Shown: piece by piece, positions 9,730 through 19,050 of the stretch | How positions within the stretch are numbered: position 1 is the first letter of the stretch | Layout of the letters: each line of letters opens with the position of its first letter | NCBI RefSeq assembly: GCF_025398315.1 | Contig: NZ_JAODOQ010000001.1 | Coordinates: 3,100,001-3,164,000 of the forward strand | DNA: 64,000 nt | Direction: 5' to 3' | DNA from: Shewanella phaeophyticola | GTDB lineage: Bacteria > Pseudomonadota > Gammaproteobacteria > Enterobacterales > Shewanellaceae | The notes under the pieces: generated by a model | What the model saw: the letters and a program-made list of their open reading frames with translations, nothing else | Told to the model about the DNA's origin: nothing | The model's database searches: none | Made by a program: the position numbers and the translations under genes

Positions 9730-10320
9730 ATGAGCAGTAAAATAACAACCGCCACAGATAAAAAACAAGCCATTTTAGACTCAGCGCTACAACTGTTTGT
9801 CAGTAACGGCTTTAATGCAACATCAACGGCATCAATCGCCAAAGCTGCGGGAGTGGCAACCGGGACGTTATTTCATCATTTCCCAACCAAAAGCGATATA
9901 ATGAGCCAATTGTTTCTATCAATAAAACAAGAGTTTGCCAATAATATGGTAAGCAATACTCAATTATCTGGTGACATTGAAAAAGACGCTAATAACCTAT
10001 GGCAAAAAGCCATTGATTGGGCTATCGCACAACCTCTTAAGCAATTGTTCTTTTTACAATATTCAATGTCAGCCGATATTGATATTGCGGTGAGAAAGCA
10101 AGCGATGACAAGCATCTTAGGCTTTGTCGTTGAGTTGATTGAGCAAGGTAAGCAGCAAGGCATTATTGCCAATTTCCCCAACGAATTATTACTTGAAAAC
10201 TGCCATGGGCAGTACTTAGCCGCTATCCGCTTCTTTACAGATAACCCGCAACTCGGTAGTAACCCACAGCACCGCAGTGCAAGCTTTAAACTTTTTTGGC
10301 ACGCCATGAAAGCTCAGTAA
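9730..10320 (+). CDS. TetR/AcrR family transcriptional regulator
   Basis: A 196-residue TetR-family repressor. The N-terminal helix-turn-helix is clear: ILDSALQLFVSNGFNATST (about residues 14-32), SIAKAAGVATGTLFHHFPTK (about 35-54). The C-terminal ligand-binding half is helical and diverse. It lies directly downstream of the aldehyde dehydrogenase on the same strand and probably binds the palindrome at 8106, repressing both genes until an aldehyde or fatty ligand appears. The ligand is not predictable from sequence. Confidence 0.9.
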   Translation: MSSKITTATDKKQAILDSALQLFVSNGFNATSTASIAKAAGVATGTLFHHFPTKSDIMSQLFLSIKQEFANNMVSNTQLSGDIEKDANNLWQKAIDWAIAQPLKQLFFLQYSMSADIDIAVRKQAMTSILGFVVELIEQGKQQGIIANFPNELLLENCHGQYLAAIRFFTDNPQLGSNPQHRSASFKLFWHAMKAQ

Positions 10321-10362
10321 TCCACCGACAATGGCCTCTAGAGGTTTAACGACCTAAAAACA

Positions 10363-10683
10363 TTAACCATCTAAATCAAAGCCCGCTAAATCAACATCAT
10401 CGGTGGCTGAGTTGCTGTTATCTTCAAAATCTAATTGCGCTGTATGAGCGGTTTGCTGGTTAATCATTTCTTGCTGCTTGGCTTTGTGTATTGCATATTG
10501 GCGTCGACGCTTGCGCTGAAAGCATAAGCGAATAACATCTTGCTTTTGTAACTCACTGTAACTCATCCAATTAAAACGCTCATCACGGCTTCTTAGGCAC
10601 CCAACACAATAACCGCGACTGTCAGACTGACACACGCCGACACAAGGGCTGGGTACGGCAAAAAAGCTTAACTGTTCCATCAT
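10363..10683 (-). CDS. DUF1289 family small cysteine protein
   Basis: A 106-residue protein with the DUF1289 motif near the N-terminus: SPCVGVCQ, then YCVGCLRSRDE, followed by WMSYSELQKQDVIRLCFQRK. The four Cys (CxxxC...CxxC) suggest a metal or Fe-S site. Family members such as E. coli YdhL have no established function. The tail is acidic (DLAGFDLDG). The second in-frame ATG, one codon later, is an equally possible start. Confidence 0.85.
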   Translation of the reverse strand: MMEQLSFFAVPSPCVGVCQSDSRGYCVGCLRSRDERFNWMSYSELQKQDVIRLCFQRKRRRQYAIHKAKQQEMINQQTAHTAQLDFEDNSNSATDDVDLAGFDLDG

Positions 10684-10724
10684 CAGTGAGATTAACTCCA
10701 GTACATAAAATGCAGACTATTTAT

Positions 10725-10987
10725 TATAGCAATCCGCATTAGAATGTGCTCTTTTAGCGAAAGTTATCAGTGCGGTATTCGAGGCAGCCTTTTGAGGGCA
10801 TAGTGCACTACGTTAAGAAAGGCTAACAAAGAATACCACGCTGATAAATTCGCCCTTCGGGGTTGCGTCCCCCCCATTACGGCTTCAAATGACGTTGATG
10901 TAGATGACTACACCCGCAGTCATTTTCATTGTACTGGGTCTAGTGACGTAACCTAAAATAGATCATATTCTAATAAGGATTGGTATT
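10725..10987. repeat. MITE-like palindromic element with ACCAATCC-type ends
   Basis: About 263 bases without coding capacity fill most of the gap between the DUF1289 gene and the DUF4136 gene. The two ends are imperfect inverted repeats: left AGCAATCCGCATTAGAATGTG, close to the reverse complement of the right end, whose outer sequence is TAATAAGGATTGGTATT. A second inverted repeat is nested inside: ATCAGTGCGGTATTC at 10770 against GAATACCACGCTGAT, with AGCCTTTT/AAAGGCT between. This is the form of a non-autonomous miniature element. No transposase for it is in the window. Confidence 0.6.
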
Positions 10988-11098
10988 AATGCGATATAGT
11001 CATATAAGCCTAATAATCTACAGGCAAACAATCGTCGTATATTAAGGTTATACTAATTGAGTTAATTTTGTACATTATTACACGTTTTAGGAGGTCTT

Positions 11099-11674
11099 AT
11101 GACAACATCAAAGCGTTCCATGTTAAGAGGAAGCAGTCCAAGCTGGCACAGCCTGACATTAATAATATGTAGCTTATGTCTCCTCGCGGCATGCGCGACA
11201 AAGCCTAAACAAGATTATGATGTTAATTACGATTTCTCTGCACTTAAAACGTTTAGCCAACTCAGTGTTGAGCAAACTGATGACCCACTAACGGCCGACA
11301 GAATTAATGCCGATATCAAACAAAGCTTGTTAAACCAGGGGTTTGTTTATCAACCAGACGGTGGCGACTTTTTAGTTAACTATGCGTTTGTCACCCAAAA
11401 TAAAGAAAAAGACTCTAGCCTTTCTATCGGCTTAGGCTCTGGCACTTGGGGCTCTAAAGGCGGTATTGGTCTTGGTACCAGCATTGGGATCCCGCTTGGC
11501 AGTAACACCGCCAAAACCCAAACGATCCAAATTGATATTGTTGATTCAACAGATAAGCGCTTAATTTGGCGCGGTAATGGTCAGTATCATTTTGATCAAG
11601 GCGGCGAAGATAAGGCCAAAGGTATTAACGAAACCGTTGCGGCAATTTTGGCGCAATTCCCACCACAAAAATAA
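11099..11674 (+). CDS. DUF4136 domain lipoprotein
   Basis: A 191-residue predicted lipoprotein with a long N-region, a hydrophobic stretch and lipobox LLAAC at about residues 28-32. The mature part matches DUF4136: DYDVNYDFSALKTFSQL near its start, DFLVNYAFVTQ in the middle, a Gly-rich segment (LGSGTWGSKGGIGLGTSIG) and IDIVDSTDKRLIWRGNGQ before a conserved C-terminal helix (INETVAAILAQFPP). Such proteins sit in the outer membrane or periplasm with unknown function. A strong AGGAGG lies 6 bases before ATG 11099. Confidence 0.85.
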   Translation: MTTSKRSMLRGSSPSWHSLTLIICSLCLLAACATKPKQDYDVNYDFSALKTFSQLSVEQTDDPLTADRINADIKQSLLNQGFVYQPDGGDFLVNYAFVTQNKEKDSSLSIGLGSGTWGSKGGIGLGTSIGIPLGSNTAKTQTIQIDIVDSTDKRLIWRGNGQYHFDQGGEDKAKGINETVAAILAQFPPQK

Positions 11675-11794
11675 CGACTTTTGGCCGTTGTTAACCGCAA
11701 ATGTAACAACGGCCATCGCATTGTAAAAAATCTATTTAGCAATGAGCGGTTGCACGGTAAACTAGCCGCTATTCTACTTTATCGATTTGTTGAC

Positions 11795-12439
11795 ATGACC
11801 ACCGAAACATATAACCAAGCCATACTGGCATTAGCACTTGCCGGCATTGATGCCATCAATACTTCTGCATCACAACATAAAGCCCAACGCACGCCTGCGC
11901 AAGAAAGCCATTTTTTATGTAATTGGATGGTTGAATCGTTAAAAACAAAGCGTTTTTCTAAATTGGTTGCCGACGACTTAACAGCGTGGATCCGTCAAGC
12001 TCGTAGTCAAGGGGCTGGGGCGCAACTAAAACGTTTGCTCACCTGCATTGCAGACCAATATCAGCAAGCCAATAACAGCCCTATTGCGACAGGTAGCGGG
12101 CTTAAAAACTTATTAACAGAATTAGCGTCTCAGCAATGGGTTATCATCACAGACACCGATATTGACGCTAAACTGAAATTAGACAGTGATGGACAATCAA
12201 GCTTAATTATCTCTGCTAAAGAATTTAATCAACACATTGTTGATGACAAGATTGTTAAGCCGATTGCAATGTACATACGTGGCGATGAAAAAATCGTAGC
12301 TCAACTTGCGTTAACTCAGGGTTTATTACTGAGCCAAGGTAATAAAAAGACCACGTTAATCAAACACCACAAAACCTATACCTTAATGCCAAACAATCTT
12401 CATCCTAGTTTATGCTTGCTTTGTCTTGAGCAATATTAA
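11795..12439 (+). CDS. DUF2913-like protein
   Basis: A 214-residue cytoplasmic protein. HFLCNWMVESLKTKRFSKLVADDLTAWIRQARSQGAG (given here in part: residues 45-82 region), LKNLLTELASQQWVII, MYIRGDEK and the C-terminal HHKTYTLMPN resemble DUF2913, a family of unknown function in Vibrio and Shewanella. The frame is open back to 11681, but ATG 11795 is preferred because the extra 38 residues look untranslated and the family starts with a short helix. Assignment rests on my memory of the family pattern, so moderate confidence. No functional context is given by neighbours. Confidence 0.6.
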   Translation: MTTETYNQAILALALAGIDAINTSASQHKAQRTPAQESHFLCNWMVESLKTKRFSKLVADDLTAWIRQARSQGAGAQLKRLLTCIADQYQQANNSPIATGSGLKNLLTELASQQWVIITDTDIDAKLKLDSDGQSSLIISAKEFNQHIVDDKIVKPIAMYIRGDEKIVAQLALTQGLLLSQGNKKTTLIKHHKTYTLMPNNLHPSLCLLCLEQY

Positions 12440-12449
12440 GCCTTTTTTG

Positions 12450-12558
12450 ATCAGCGTAAGGGAATGCATTACAAGCAATAAGGAGTGTCTATAAGAAACG
12501 ACCTTATCACATTATGTGGTGATGCTTGCTTTGTTATACGTTAAGCGTTTACGCTGAT
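12450..12558. repeat. 109-base imperfect palindrome in intergenic region
   Basis: Outer arms ATCAGCGTAA (12450-12459) and TTACGCTGAT (12549-12558) enclose further inverted pairs (ACAAGCA against TGCTTG, and CTTATCACAT / ATGTGGTGAT). The RNA or single strand could fold into one long hairpin. There is no terminal T run, so it is not a simple terminator for the gene at 11795; a small mobile or REP-like element is an alternative. Confidence 0.4.
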
Positions 12559-12611
12559 ACCTTGCTTATACCATATATGAATCCCAGCCCTAAGCAAAAA
12601 GTATCTGGGGT

Positions 12612-13184
12612 TTAAAATGGGTTAACGCTGTAGCCTTCATGAGCTAATACTGCATGGGCTGTTAACGCAGACAACGCCATGTCAACACCTGGTAATAAAT
12701 CCTTTTGACTCATGCCATAATAGGCCGCCGTTTGACCGCACACATAAAACCTTACACCCACCTTCACCAACTGTGCGATCAGGTCTTTATTGGCATTATT
12801 TTTTTCAGCATTTAGCGTCTGATAGTAGTGTTCTTGAGTCATGTCGTTTGCCGCTTGACCATGTACCACCATCGCCAGCGAAATATCTTCCAGTTTAACG
12901 CCTGCTGCCACATGCATATTAATAAAACGAGCAAGGGTATTAATATGACGATTCAATTCTCCGGGTTTAGCTACCGCGCTTAAATCAAACGCCACCTTAA
13001 ACTTCATTCCAGCAGGGATTGCCAAGTTACTCTTAATTGCAGCCACTTTACCGTACTCAGTGATCACTGTGCCAGGCTTAAAAGCTTCCATACCCGCAAC
13101 GGCCATATAAGGGGTGCAAGAGCCTGTAATTAACATTGCACCATACAGTGCTCGTTTAGCCAAAAGAGGTAAGCGTTGTTGCAT
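12612..13184 (-). CDS. Periplasmic DsrE-family protein
   Basis: A 190-residue protein with an N-terminal signal (LLAKRALYGAMLITGSCTPYMAVAG) and a DsrE/DsrF-like domain. The family core is visible: FKVAFDLSAVAK, then LARFINMHVAAGVKLEDISLAMVVHG, and VRFYVCGQTAAYYG with a conserved Cys, ending near ALSALTAHAVLAHEGY. DsrE-like proteins move sulfur or bind small ligands; exported versions of this kind have no firm role. The gene is transcribed toward the DUF2913-like gene and away from the acetyltransferase gene. Confidence 0.82.
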   Translation of the reverse strand: MQQRLPLLAKRALYGAMLITGSCTPYMAVAGMEAFKPGTVITEYGKVAAIKSNLAIPAGMKFKVAFDLSAVAKPGELNRHINTLARFINMHVAAGVKLEDISLAMVVHGQAANDMTQEHYYQTLNAEKNNANKDLIAQLVKVGVRFYVCGQTAAYYGMSQKDLLPGVDMALSALTAHAVLAHEGYSVNPF

Positions 13185-13317
13185 ATTTTATCCTTATCGT
13201 TGTTGTAATTAGGCCTATCATTGGCTCATCCTGACTCACTTTAACACAGATTAACGCATAGATTTTATGGCGCATATGGGTATAATCGCGGCCAAACCAC
13301 GCGACAGCCTAAATCAT

Positions 13318-13809
13318 ATGTCAATTCGCCCAATCATAGCTTCAGACTGGCCAGCCATTATGGCTATTCAGGCGCAATGTTATATTGAGTTAATCCCAGA
13401 GTCTCTTGAAGTCATGCAAAGTAAATGGCAAGCGTCACCCACGACATGCCTTGTCGTTGAGCAAGCTCAACACGTTGTTGCTTATGCATTAGTTCATCCT
13501 TGGGCAAAGGGTAATGCACCGTCTTTAGACACTGAAATAGCCCACAATGAAAGCAATAGCTGGTATTTGCATGACATGGCGATTTCGCCAGCAGCTCAAG
13601 GTATGGGTCTGGGTAAGCAATTACTCGAGCACGTGATTAACCAGGCGACTCAATTGTCTAAAAACGGCATTGGTTTGGTGGCAGTTCAGGGAGCAAAAGG
13701 CTATTGGCAACAACAAGGTTTTTTGCCTGAAGCGCCCTCAGAAAGCTTAAACACAGCTTTAAACACTTACCCCCCTGATGCGTGTTACCTGTATTTAACT
13801 CTAGATTAG
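13318..13809 (+). CDS. GNAT family N-acetyltransferase
   Basis: A 163-residue acetyl-CoA-dependent acetyltransferase. It opens SIRPIIASDWPAIMAIQAQ and has the cofactor-binding motif A in WYLHDMAISPAAQGMGLGKQLLE (R/Q-x-x-G-x-G type, about residues 82-104), followed by AVQGAKGYWQQQGF, the usual strand before the C-terminal end. The frame extends upstream to 13267, but MSIRPI is the standard family start. Substrate unknown. It stands alone. Confidence 0.82.
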   Translation: MSIRPIIASDWPAIMAIQAQCYIELIPESLEVMQSKWQASPTTCLVVEQAQHVVAYALVHPWAKGNAPSLDTEIAHNESNSWYLHDMAISPAAQGMGLGKQLLEHVINQATQLSKNGIGLVAVQGAKGYWQQQGFLPEAPSESLNTALNTYPPDACYLYLTLD

Positions 13810-14031
13810 GCTTGTGGACGAAATAAATTGTGTTATTTATGGCAACTCATTGGGGTTCTAGTTGGTTATCGGCCTACGAACGTGGGACAATTAACCACAC
13901 TATTTGACCACACGATTAGCGCATCGGTTGCGTTTGGTCCTTATCGTCGAAAACATATCTGTTAGATGATATTGATTATAGATCATATTTTTATTTTTGA
14001 ATGTAAATGACATTAATTTCAGGAGTTCGCC

Positions 14032-14286
14032 ATGGCGCGCCAAGTAATTTATACCTTTAAAGGCCAAACCAAAACTATCGCCTTTAGCTATGACATCCAC
14101 CATGACCTTTATGAAGCCGCAGCTGAGGCGGAAGGGATAGATTTAACAAAGTTTCTCGCTATGGAGCAGCAAATCGCCTTAACCTCCAAAAAAGGCGCAA
14201 AAGCTGAAAAAGAGTTTCGTAAAACCGAATTTGCCCGCTTTGGTTTTACCAGTATTAAGTTTGTTCGCGAAGACGATGAAATCTAA
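14032..14286 (+). CDS. DUF2960 family protein
   Basis: An 84-residue basic protein starting MARQVIYTFKGQTKTIAFSY, with LTKFLAMEQQIALTSKKG and a C-terminal FGFTSIKFVREDDE. This matches DUF2960, a family confined to Shewanella, Vibrio and relatives, without known function. AGGAG lies 6 bases before ATG 14032. It is followed after 26 bases by the RDD gene and probably shares its transcript. Confidence 0.82.
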   Translation: MARQVIYTFKGQTKTIAFSYDIHHDLYEAAAEAEGIDLTKFLAMEQQIALTSKKGAKAEKEFRKTEFARFGFTSIKFVREDDEI

Positions 14287-14312
14287 TCTCAACTGAGACT
14301 TAAGGAATATCG

Positions 14313-14822
14313 ATGTTAAATTCAGAACATGCCAACTTTCCTCGAGCGAGCTTTGTTCGTCGAGTTGGCGCAATCATTTACGATTCATTATTGGCCGTCG
14401 CGGTATACATGTTTGCCGGTGGCATTGGTTTTGGGGTGTTTTTTGCTTTACAAAGCACCGGGTTGATTGCAATGAACGGCTTTGAGCATACCTCAGATTT
14501 ACTCAATAACACGCCGCTTTACCATGGGCTATATCAATTATGGTTGGCATTATGTGTGTGCAGCTTTTACGCCATATTTTGGAGCCGTGGCGGTCAAACT
14601 TTAGGTATGCGAGCATGGCGTTTAAAAGTACAACATCCTAATGGCCAAAACCTCAGTTTTATTACCGCTTGTGCTCGCGTGGTGTGGTCTTTGTTAGGTA
14701 TTGGTAACTTATGGATTTTAATTAACGACGATAAACTGGCTCTGCAAGATATGATAACCCGCTCAGAAGTAGTGGTGTTGTCGGTTGAAGCCAATCAAAT
14801 GCGCAATTGGCACGGCGCGTAA
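14313..14822 (+). CDS. RDD family membrane protein
   Basis: A 169-residue inner-membrane protein of the RDD family. Three membrane segments lie around residues 20-50, 75-93 and 117-140. The signature begins with FVRRVGAIIYDSLL (R...D) and continues with GQTLGMRAWRLKV and LQDMITRSEVV. RDD proteins have been proposed to act in ion transport; the individual role is not known. The gene ends at a bidirectional terminator. Confidence 0.87.
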   Translation: MLNSEHANFPRASFVRRVGAIIYDSLLAVAVYMFAGGIGFGVFFALQSTGLIAMNGFEHTSDLLNNTPLYHGLYQLWLALCVCSFYAIFWSRGGQTLGMRAWRLKVQHPNGQNLSFITACARVVWSLLGIGNLWILINDDKLALQDMITRSEVVVLSVEANQMRNWHGA

Positions 14823-14833
14823 TCTATACCAAC

Positions 14834-14863
14834 AAAAATGGCAACCTAAGGTTGCCATTTTTG
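14834..14863. terminator. Bidirectional terminator between RDD gene and lptG
   Basis: Hairpin AAAATGGCAACC / GGTTGCCATTTTT with A-run before and T-run after, placed between converging genes. Confidence 0.85.
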
Positions 14864-14883
14864 TGTCTTAGTTAATGAGACGA

Positions 14884-15942
14884 TTATTTGCGTATGTAAT
14901 GTATGGCTAAAGCGGTAAATAACAAACTTGGCGCAACCGCTCCGACAAAAGCGGGTAACTCATACACAAGACTCATAGGACCAAATATCTGGTTACTGAT
15001 ATAAAAGCTAAATCCAGCAACGACACCTAACAATACCCGAGCCCCCATAGTGACCGTTCGTAGCGGACCAAATACAAATGACAACGCCACCAGCATCATC
15101 ACAGCCACCGTTATTGGCTGCATAATTTTGCGCCATAACGCCAATTCATAACGGCTAGGATCTTGCTGGTTAGTTTCGAGGTAATCAAGATAATCAACCA
15201 AACCTCTAATCGATAACGATTCAGGCTTTACTGACACAACACTGAGCTTATCTGGCGTTAACGTTGACTTCCAGTCATCGGTTTCTAAAAATTCACGAAC
15301 AACTCTATCGTCTTGCACTGATGTATTTTCAACGCCACTTAATTGCCATAAATCACCTGTAAATACTGCCTTCTCAGCATGTGTCACCGACGTTAACTCA
15401 AGATTATTGTTAAACTTATACAAGCTTACAGAGTTAAGCATATCCACGTTTTGTACTTCGCCTATATTGACAAACATATCGCCATCTTTAGCCCAAATAC
15501 CACGATTTGATTTAATTAAACTGCCGCCGGATACTTTAACAGCTTGTAGCTCTTTTGCGCTTTTTTCAGCAACAGGGGCGCCCCATTCGCCGAGCACCAT
15601 GACCATGATCATTAATGGTATTGCGGTTTTCATTGCCGATTGGGTGATTTGCAAACGCGACATACCAGAAGCTTGCATCACGACAAGTTCGGAGTTGGAC
15701 GCTAACATGCCCATCCCAATTAATGCACCGAGCAAAACAGCCATAGGAAAAAACATTTCAATATCACGAGGCACTAAAAACAGCACATAAACCCCGGCAT
15801 CCATCATGGTATAGTTGCCTCGACCGACAACGCGTAGCTGATCAACCCACTTAATAATCCCCGATAACCCAGTTAAAATTAGCAAACATAAGGCTGACGT
15901 GCTCACAATCATACGAGCAATATAAAGGTCTAAAATTTTCAT
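14884..15942 (-). CDS. lptG: LPS export ABC transporter permease LptG
   Basis: A 352-residue permease of the LptB2FG transporter, which pulls lipopolysaccharide from the inner membrane into the Lpt bridge. It opens MKILDLYIARMIVSTSALCL and has three N-terminal membrane helices, a periplasmic beta-jellyroll-like domain (about residues 125-265) and three C-terminal helices (RKIMQPITVAVMMLVALSFV, FGPLRTVTMGARVLLGVVAG, then the last). Its start overlaps the end of lptF by 4 bases (ATGA), the standard lptFG operon. Length is normal (about 350-360). Confidence 0.95.
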   Translation of the reverse strand: MKILDLYIARMIVSTSALCLLILTGLSGIIKWVDQLRVVGRGNYTMMDAGVYVLFLVPRDIEMFFPMAVLLGALIGMGMLASNSELVVMQASGMSRLQITQSAMKTAIPLMIMVMVLGEWGAPVAEKSAKELQAVKVSGGSLIKSNRGIWAKDGDMFVNIGEVQNVDMLNSVSLYKFNNNLELTSVTHAEKAVFTGDLWQLSGVENTSVQDDRVVREFLETDDWKSTLTPDKLSVVSVKPESLSIRGLVDYLDYLETNQQDPSRYELALWRKIMQPITVAVMMLVALSFVFGPLRTVTMGARVLLGVVAGFSFYISNQIFGPMSLVYELPAFVGAVAPSLLFTALAIHYIRK

Positions 15943-17051
15943 CCTGCCACCTGTTTACGCTTAAAAAATCCGAGCAACTTCATTCCAGATGGCCGTTCTT
16001 TAATCAACAACAATAACCCTAATACCAATGCACAACCGTGGATCCACCACATCCCCAACGATAATGGAATTACCTCATCTTGTAGCGCCTTACGCCCTGC
16101 GACCATTAAGCCAAAGTAGCCCAAATACAATAAAATCGCAGGGAACATTTTAGCAAACTTACCTTGGCGCACATTCACCCGTGCCAGCGGCACCGCAATC
16201 AAGGTCATTAATGGAATGGCAATCGGTATCGCTAATCGCCATTGAAATTCGGCCACAGCTTCAGAACCTGGCGTCGCCAGCAACTCATCGATAGGCAATG
16301 CAGACAATTTACGTCTACGCTCGTCGATTTCTTGCTCTTTAATTTCCATTTTATAGCCACCAAACTCGATAACTTGTATATCCAGTGACTTAGGGTTGCC
16401 TTGATAACGCACCCCTTTTTCTAGCTCTAATTGTTGGCTGCCGATATCGTCTTCTATCACTCGCCCTTGCTGAGCAACCACAAGGTTAGTTAATCCATCT
16501 TCATCATCAGGATCAGGTAATTGCGCCACAAACACTTTATTGAGGGTATTATCTTTATTAATCTTTTCAACAAATAACACCGCTCGACCGTTAGGGCTAG
16601 TTTGAAAGCGCCCTTGAGTTAATGCGGCAAGTCCGGCTTCTGATTGCGCTTTTTCTAACACTTGATTTTGGCGTTCTTCTGCCCACGAGCCAACATAAAT
16701 TGACAAATAAGCCGTAAAGATGAGGTTAACTAACGCCAGTAGTAACGTCACCCGGGTCACATACCACTCACTAACCCCCACACCATGCAAAACCACCATT
16801 TCATTTTCAGCGTACATTCGCCCATGGGCTAATAAAATCGCTAAAAAGAAACTAAGAGGTAGCACCAAAACCGTCAACTGAGGCAAATTCAGCCCCAATA
16901 ACGTCAACACTAACGATGCAGGAAATTCACCGTCAGAAGCATCGGCTAACACGCGCACAAATTGCTGGCTGATAAAAATAGTTAACAGTACTAAAAGTAC
17001 TGCAAATTGCGCTTTTAAAACTTCACCAATCAGGTATCTAAATACAATCAC
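15939..17051 (-). CDS. lptF: LPS export ABC transporter permease LptF
   Basis: A 370-residue partner permease of LptG. It begins MIVFRYLIGEVLKAQFAVLL, with helices near residues 10-35, 50-80 and 95-120. The periplasmic domain (about 125-260) contains TSPNGRAVLFVEKIN. Three more helices follow, including RLAIPIAIPLMTLIAVPLAR. It is the first gene of the lptFG operon and is divergent from pepA, as in enterics, with about 270 bases between the two starts. Nothing is missing. Confidence 0.95.
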   Translation of the reverse strand: MIVFRYLIGEVLKAQFAVLLVLLTIFISQQFVRVLADASDGEFPASLVLTLLGLNLPQLTVLVLPLSFFLAILLAHGRMYAENEMVVLHGVGVSEWYVTRVTLLLALVNLIFTAYLSIYVGSWAEERQNQVLEKAQSEAGLAALTQGRFQTSPNGRAVLFVEKINKDNTLNKVFVAQLPDPDDEDGLTNLVVAQQGRVIEDDIGSQQLELEKGVRYQGNPKSLDIQVIEFGGYKMEIKEQEIDERRRKLSALPIDELLATPGSEAVAEFQWRLAIPIAIPLMTLIAVPLARVNVRQGKFAKMFPAILLYLGYFGLMVAGRKALQDEVIPLSLGMWWIHGCALVLGLLLLIKERPSGMKLLGFFKRKQVAG

Positions 17052-17324
17052 AAGTAGGATCCGGTGGCTAAACTTATCTTTTTACTGGTATCAGAGCAAC
17101 TTTCATGTAAACTGTCTACTTTCAGAAGTTTTGCTAGTTTTCTGACCAGCGCGGAAGGTGCTTTGGGGTCGTGGTTAACATCTATTTTGGCTGTCAACTT
17201 TCGCCTTTTTTTAGTTAATAATCCCAAACAGTTAACACCTTTTCGTTGATTATATGCCAGATGGCCTAATGCAAACATTATCTAATAAATATAAAAATTT
17301 GTCTTTAAGAATCTAGGAGTGCTC

Positions 17325-18833
17325 ATGGAGTTTAGCGTAAAGAGCGGCAGCCCCGAAAAACAACGTTCAGCGTGTATCGTTGTAGGTGTCTACGAACCCC
17401 GCCGTTTGTCTGGTATCGCAGAGCAATTGGATAAAATCAGTGAAGGTTACATTAGTAACCTACTTCGTCGTGGTGACCTTGAAGGTAAACCAGGACAAAT
17501 GCTGCTATTGCATCATGTACCAAACGTATTGAGTGAGCGCGTGTTACTAGTTGGTTGTGGTAAAGAGCGTGAGTTAGACGAGCGTCAATATAAACAAATT
17601 ATCACCAAAACCATTAGCACCTTGAACGAAACCGGTTCAATGGAAGCAGTATGCTTCTTAACAGAGCTGCATGTCAAAGGCCGCGACACCTACTGGAAAG
17701 TTCGTCAAGCCGTTGAAGCGACTCAAAACAGCTTATATTCATTTGACGCATTAAAGACCCGCAAGGGTGAAACGCGTCGTCCACTGCGTAAAATGGTATT
17801 TAATGTACCAACACGCCGTGAGTTGACCATTGGCGAGCGCGCAATTGAACACGGCACGTCAGTGTCTGCGGGTATGCATTTATGCCGCGACGTGGCGAAC
17901 ATGCCACCTAACATTTGTAATCCAGCTTATTTAGCGTCACAAGCGCGTCAAATGGCTGAAGTACATGAAAACCTTAAAGTCACCACCGTTGGTGAAGAGC
18001 AAATGGCCAAATTAGGCATGAACTCTTACCTTGCCGTAGGCCGTGCTAGCTCAAACGAATCTATCATGACCGTGATGGAATATCAGGGCGCAGTCAACAG
18101 TACTGAAAAACCGATTGTTTTGGTGGGTAAAGGGTTAACTTTTGACTCGGGCGGGATTTCATTAAAACCTGGCGAAGCCATGGATGAAATGAAATACGAC
18201 ATGGGTGGTGCTGCCGGTGTTATCGGCACTATGAAAGCATTGTGTGAAATGAAGTTGCCTATCAATGTGATTGGTGTACTGGCCGGTTGTGAAAACATGC
18301 CTGCTGGCAACGCTTATCGTCCTGGTGACATTTTAACCACCATGTCTGGCCAAACGGTTGAAGTATTAAATACCGACGCAGAAGGTCGCCTAGTATTATG
18401 CGACGTATTAACCTACGTTGAACGTTTCGAGCCAGAATTGGTTATCGATACAGCAACCTTAACCGGCGCTTGTGTGATTGCATTAGGCAAACACGCTTCA
18501 GGTTTATTTAGCTCGCATAATCCATTAGCACATGAATTATTAAATGCGGGTGAGCAAAGTGGCGACCGCGCATGGCGCATGCCATTGTGGGATGAGTATC
18601 AAGACATGCTTGATAGCCCATTTGCTGACATGACTAACCTTGGTGGTCGTCCTGCAGGTTCTATTACCGCCGCTTGTTTCTTGTCTCGCTTTGCTAAAAA
18701 GTATAACTGGGCGCATTTAGATGTAGCTGGTACTGCTTGGAATAGCGGCGCAAACAAAGGTTCAACCGGTCGTCCAGTACCGATTTTAAGCCAGTTCTTA
18801 ATTAATCGTGCTGGGGTTGAAATTAGCGAATAA
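17325..18833 (+). CDS. pepA: Leucyl aminopeptidase (cytosol aminopeptidase PepA)
   Basis: A 502-residue M17 metallo-aminopeptidase, a cytoplasmic hexamer that removes N-terminal residues, with Leu preferred, and in E. coli also acts as a DNA-binding protein. The N-terminal regulatory domain covers residues 1-165. The catalytic domain shows [29 protein letters not shown] and the family signature [10 protein letters not shown] with metal and catalytic residues. ATG 17325 with TAGGAG before it is chosen over a GTG two codons upstream. It is divergent from lptF. In E. coli pepA is followed by holC and valS; here three genes intervene. Confidence 0.95.
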   Translation: MEFSVKSGSPEKQRSACIVVGVYEPRRLSGIAEQLDKISEGYISNLLRRGDLEGKPGQMLLLHHVPNVLSERVLLVGCGKERELDERQYKQIITKTISTLNETGSMEAVCFLTELHVKGRDTYWKVRQAVEATQNSLYSFDALKTRKGETRRPLRKMVFNVPTRRELTIGERAIEHGTSVSAGMHLCRDVANMPPNICNPAYLASQARQMAEVHENLKVTTVGEEQMAKLGMNSYLAVGRASSNESIMTVMEYQGAVNSTEKPIVLVGKGLTFDSGGISLKPGEAMDEMKYDMGGAAGVIGTMKALCEMKLPINVIGVLAGCENMPAGNAYRPGDILTTMSGQTVEVLNTDAEGRLVLCDVLTYVERFEPELVIDTATLTGACVIALGKHASGLFSSHNPLAHELLNAGEQSGDRAWRMPLWDEYQDMLDSPFADMTNLGGRPAGSITAACFLSRFAKKYNWAHLDVAGTAWNSGANKGSTGRPVPILSQFLINRAGVEISE

Positions 18834-18851
18834 CGCTAAAACTCTCTCTGT

Positions 18852-18884
18852 AAAAGGTAAAGCATTGTGCTTTACCTTTTTTTT
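18852..18884 (+). terminator. pepA terminator
   Basis: Hairpin AAAGGTAAAGCA / TGCTTTACCTTT followed by eight T in all, 18 bases after the pepA stop. Confidence 0.85.
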
Positions 18885-18996
18885 GGCCTTAAACCCAACT
18901 TGTACGTTTATTGAACATTTTGAGCGAGTGATATAGACTGCGTTGTTAAAATACGAATTAAATTAAAAACTCATCACAATCATAGGGATTTGATTA

Positions 18997-19050
18997 ATGA
19001 CACAATATAAACCGCATACAAACTCATTGCCCTATGAGCCTTTGATATGA
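18997..19050 (+). CDS. Possible 17-residue leader ORF coupled to the binding-protein gene
   Basis: ATG 18997 opens a 17-codon frame (MTQYKPHTNSLPYEPLI) preceded by AGGGAT. Its stop overlaps the next start as ATGA. The overlap suggests translational coupling, or this could be a remnant of another gene. Nothing else supports it. Confidence 0.3.
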   Translation: MTQYKPHTNSLPYEPLI

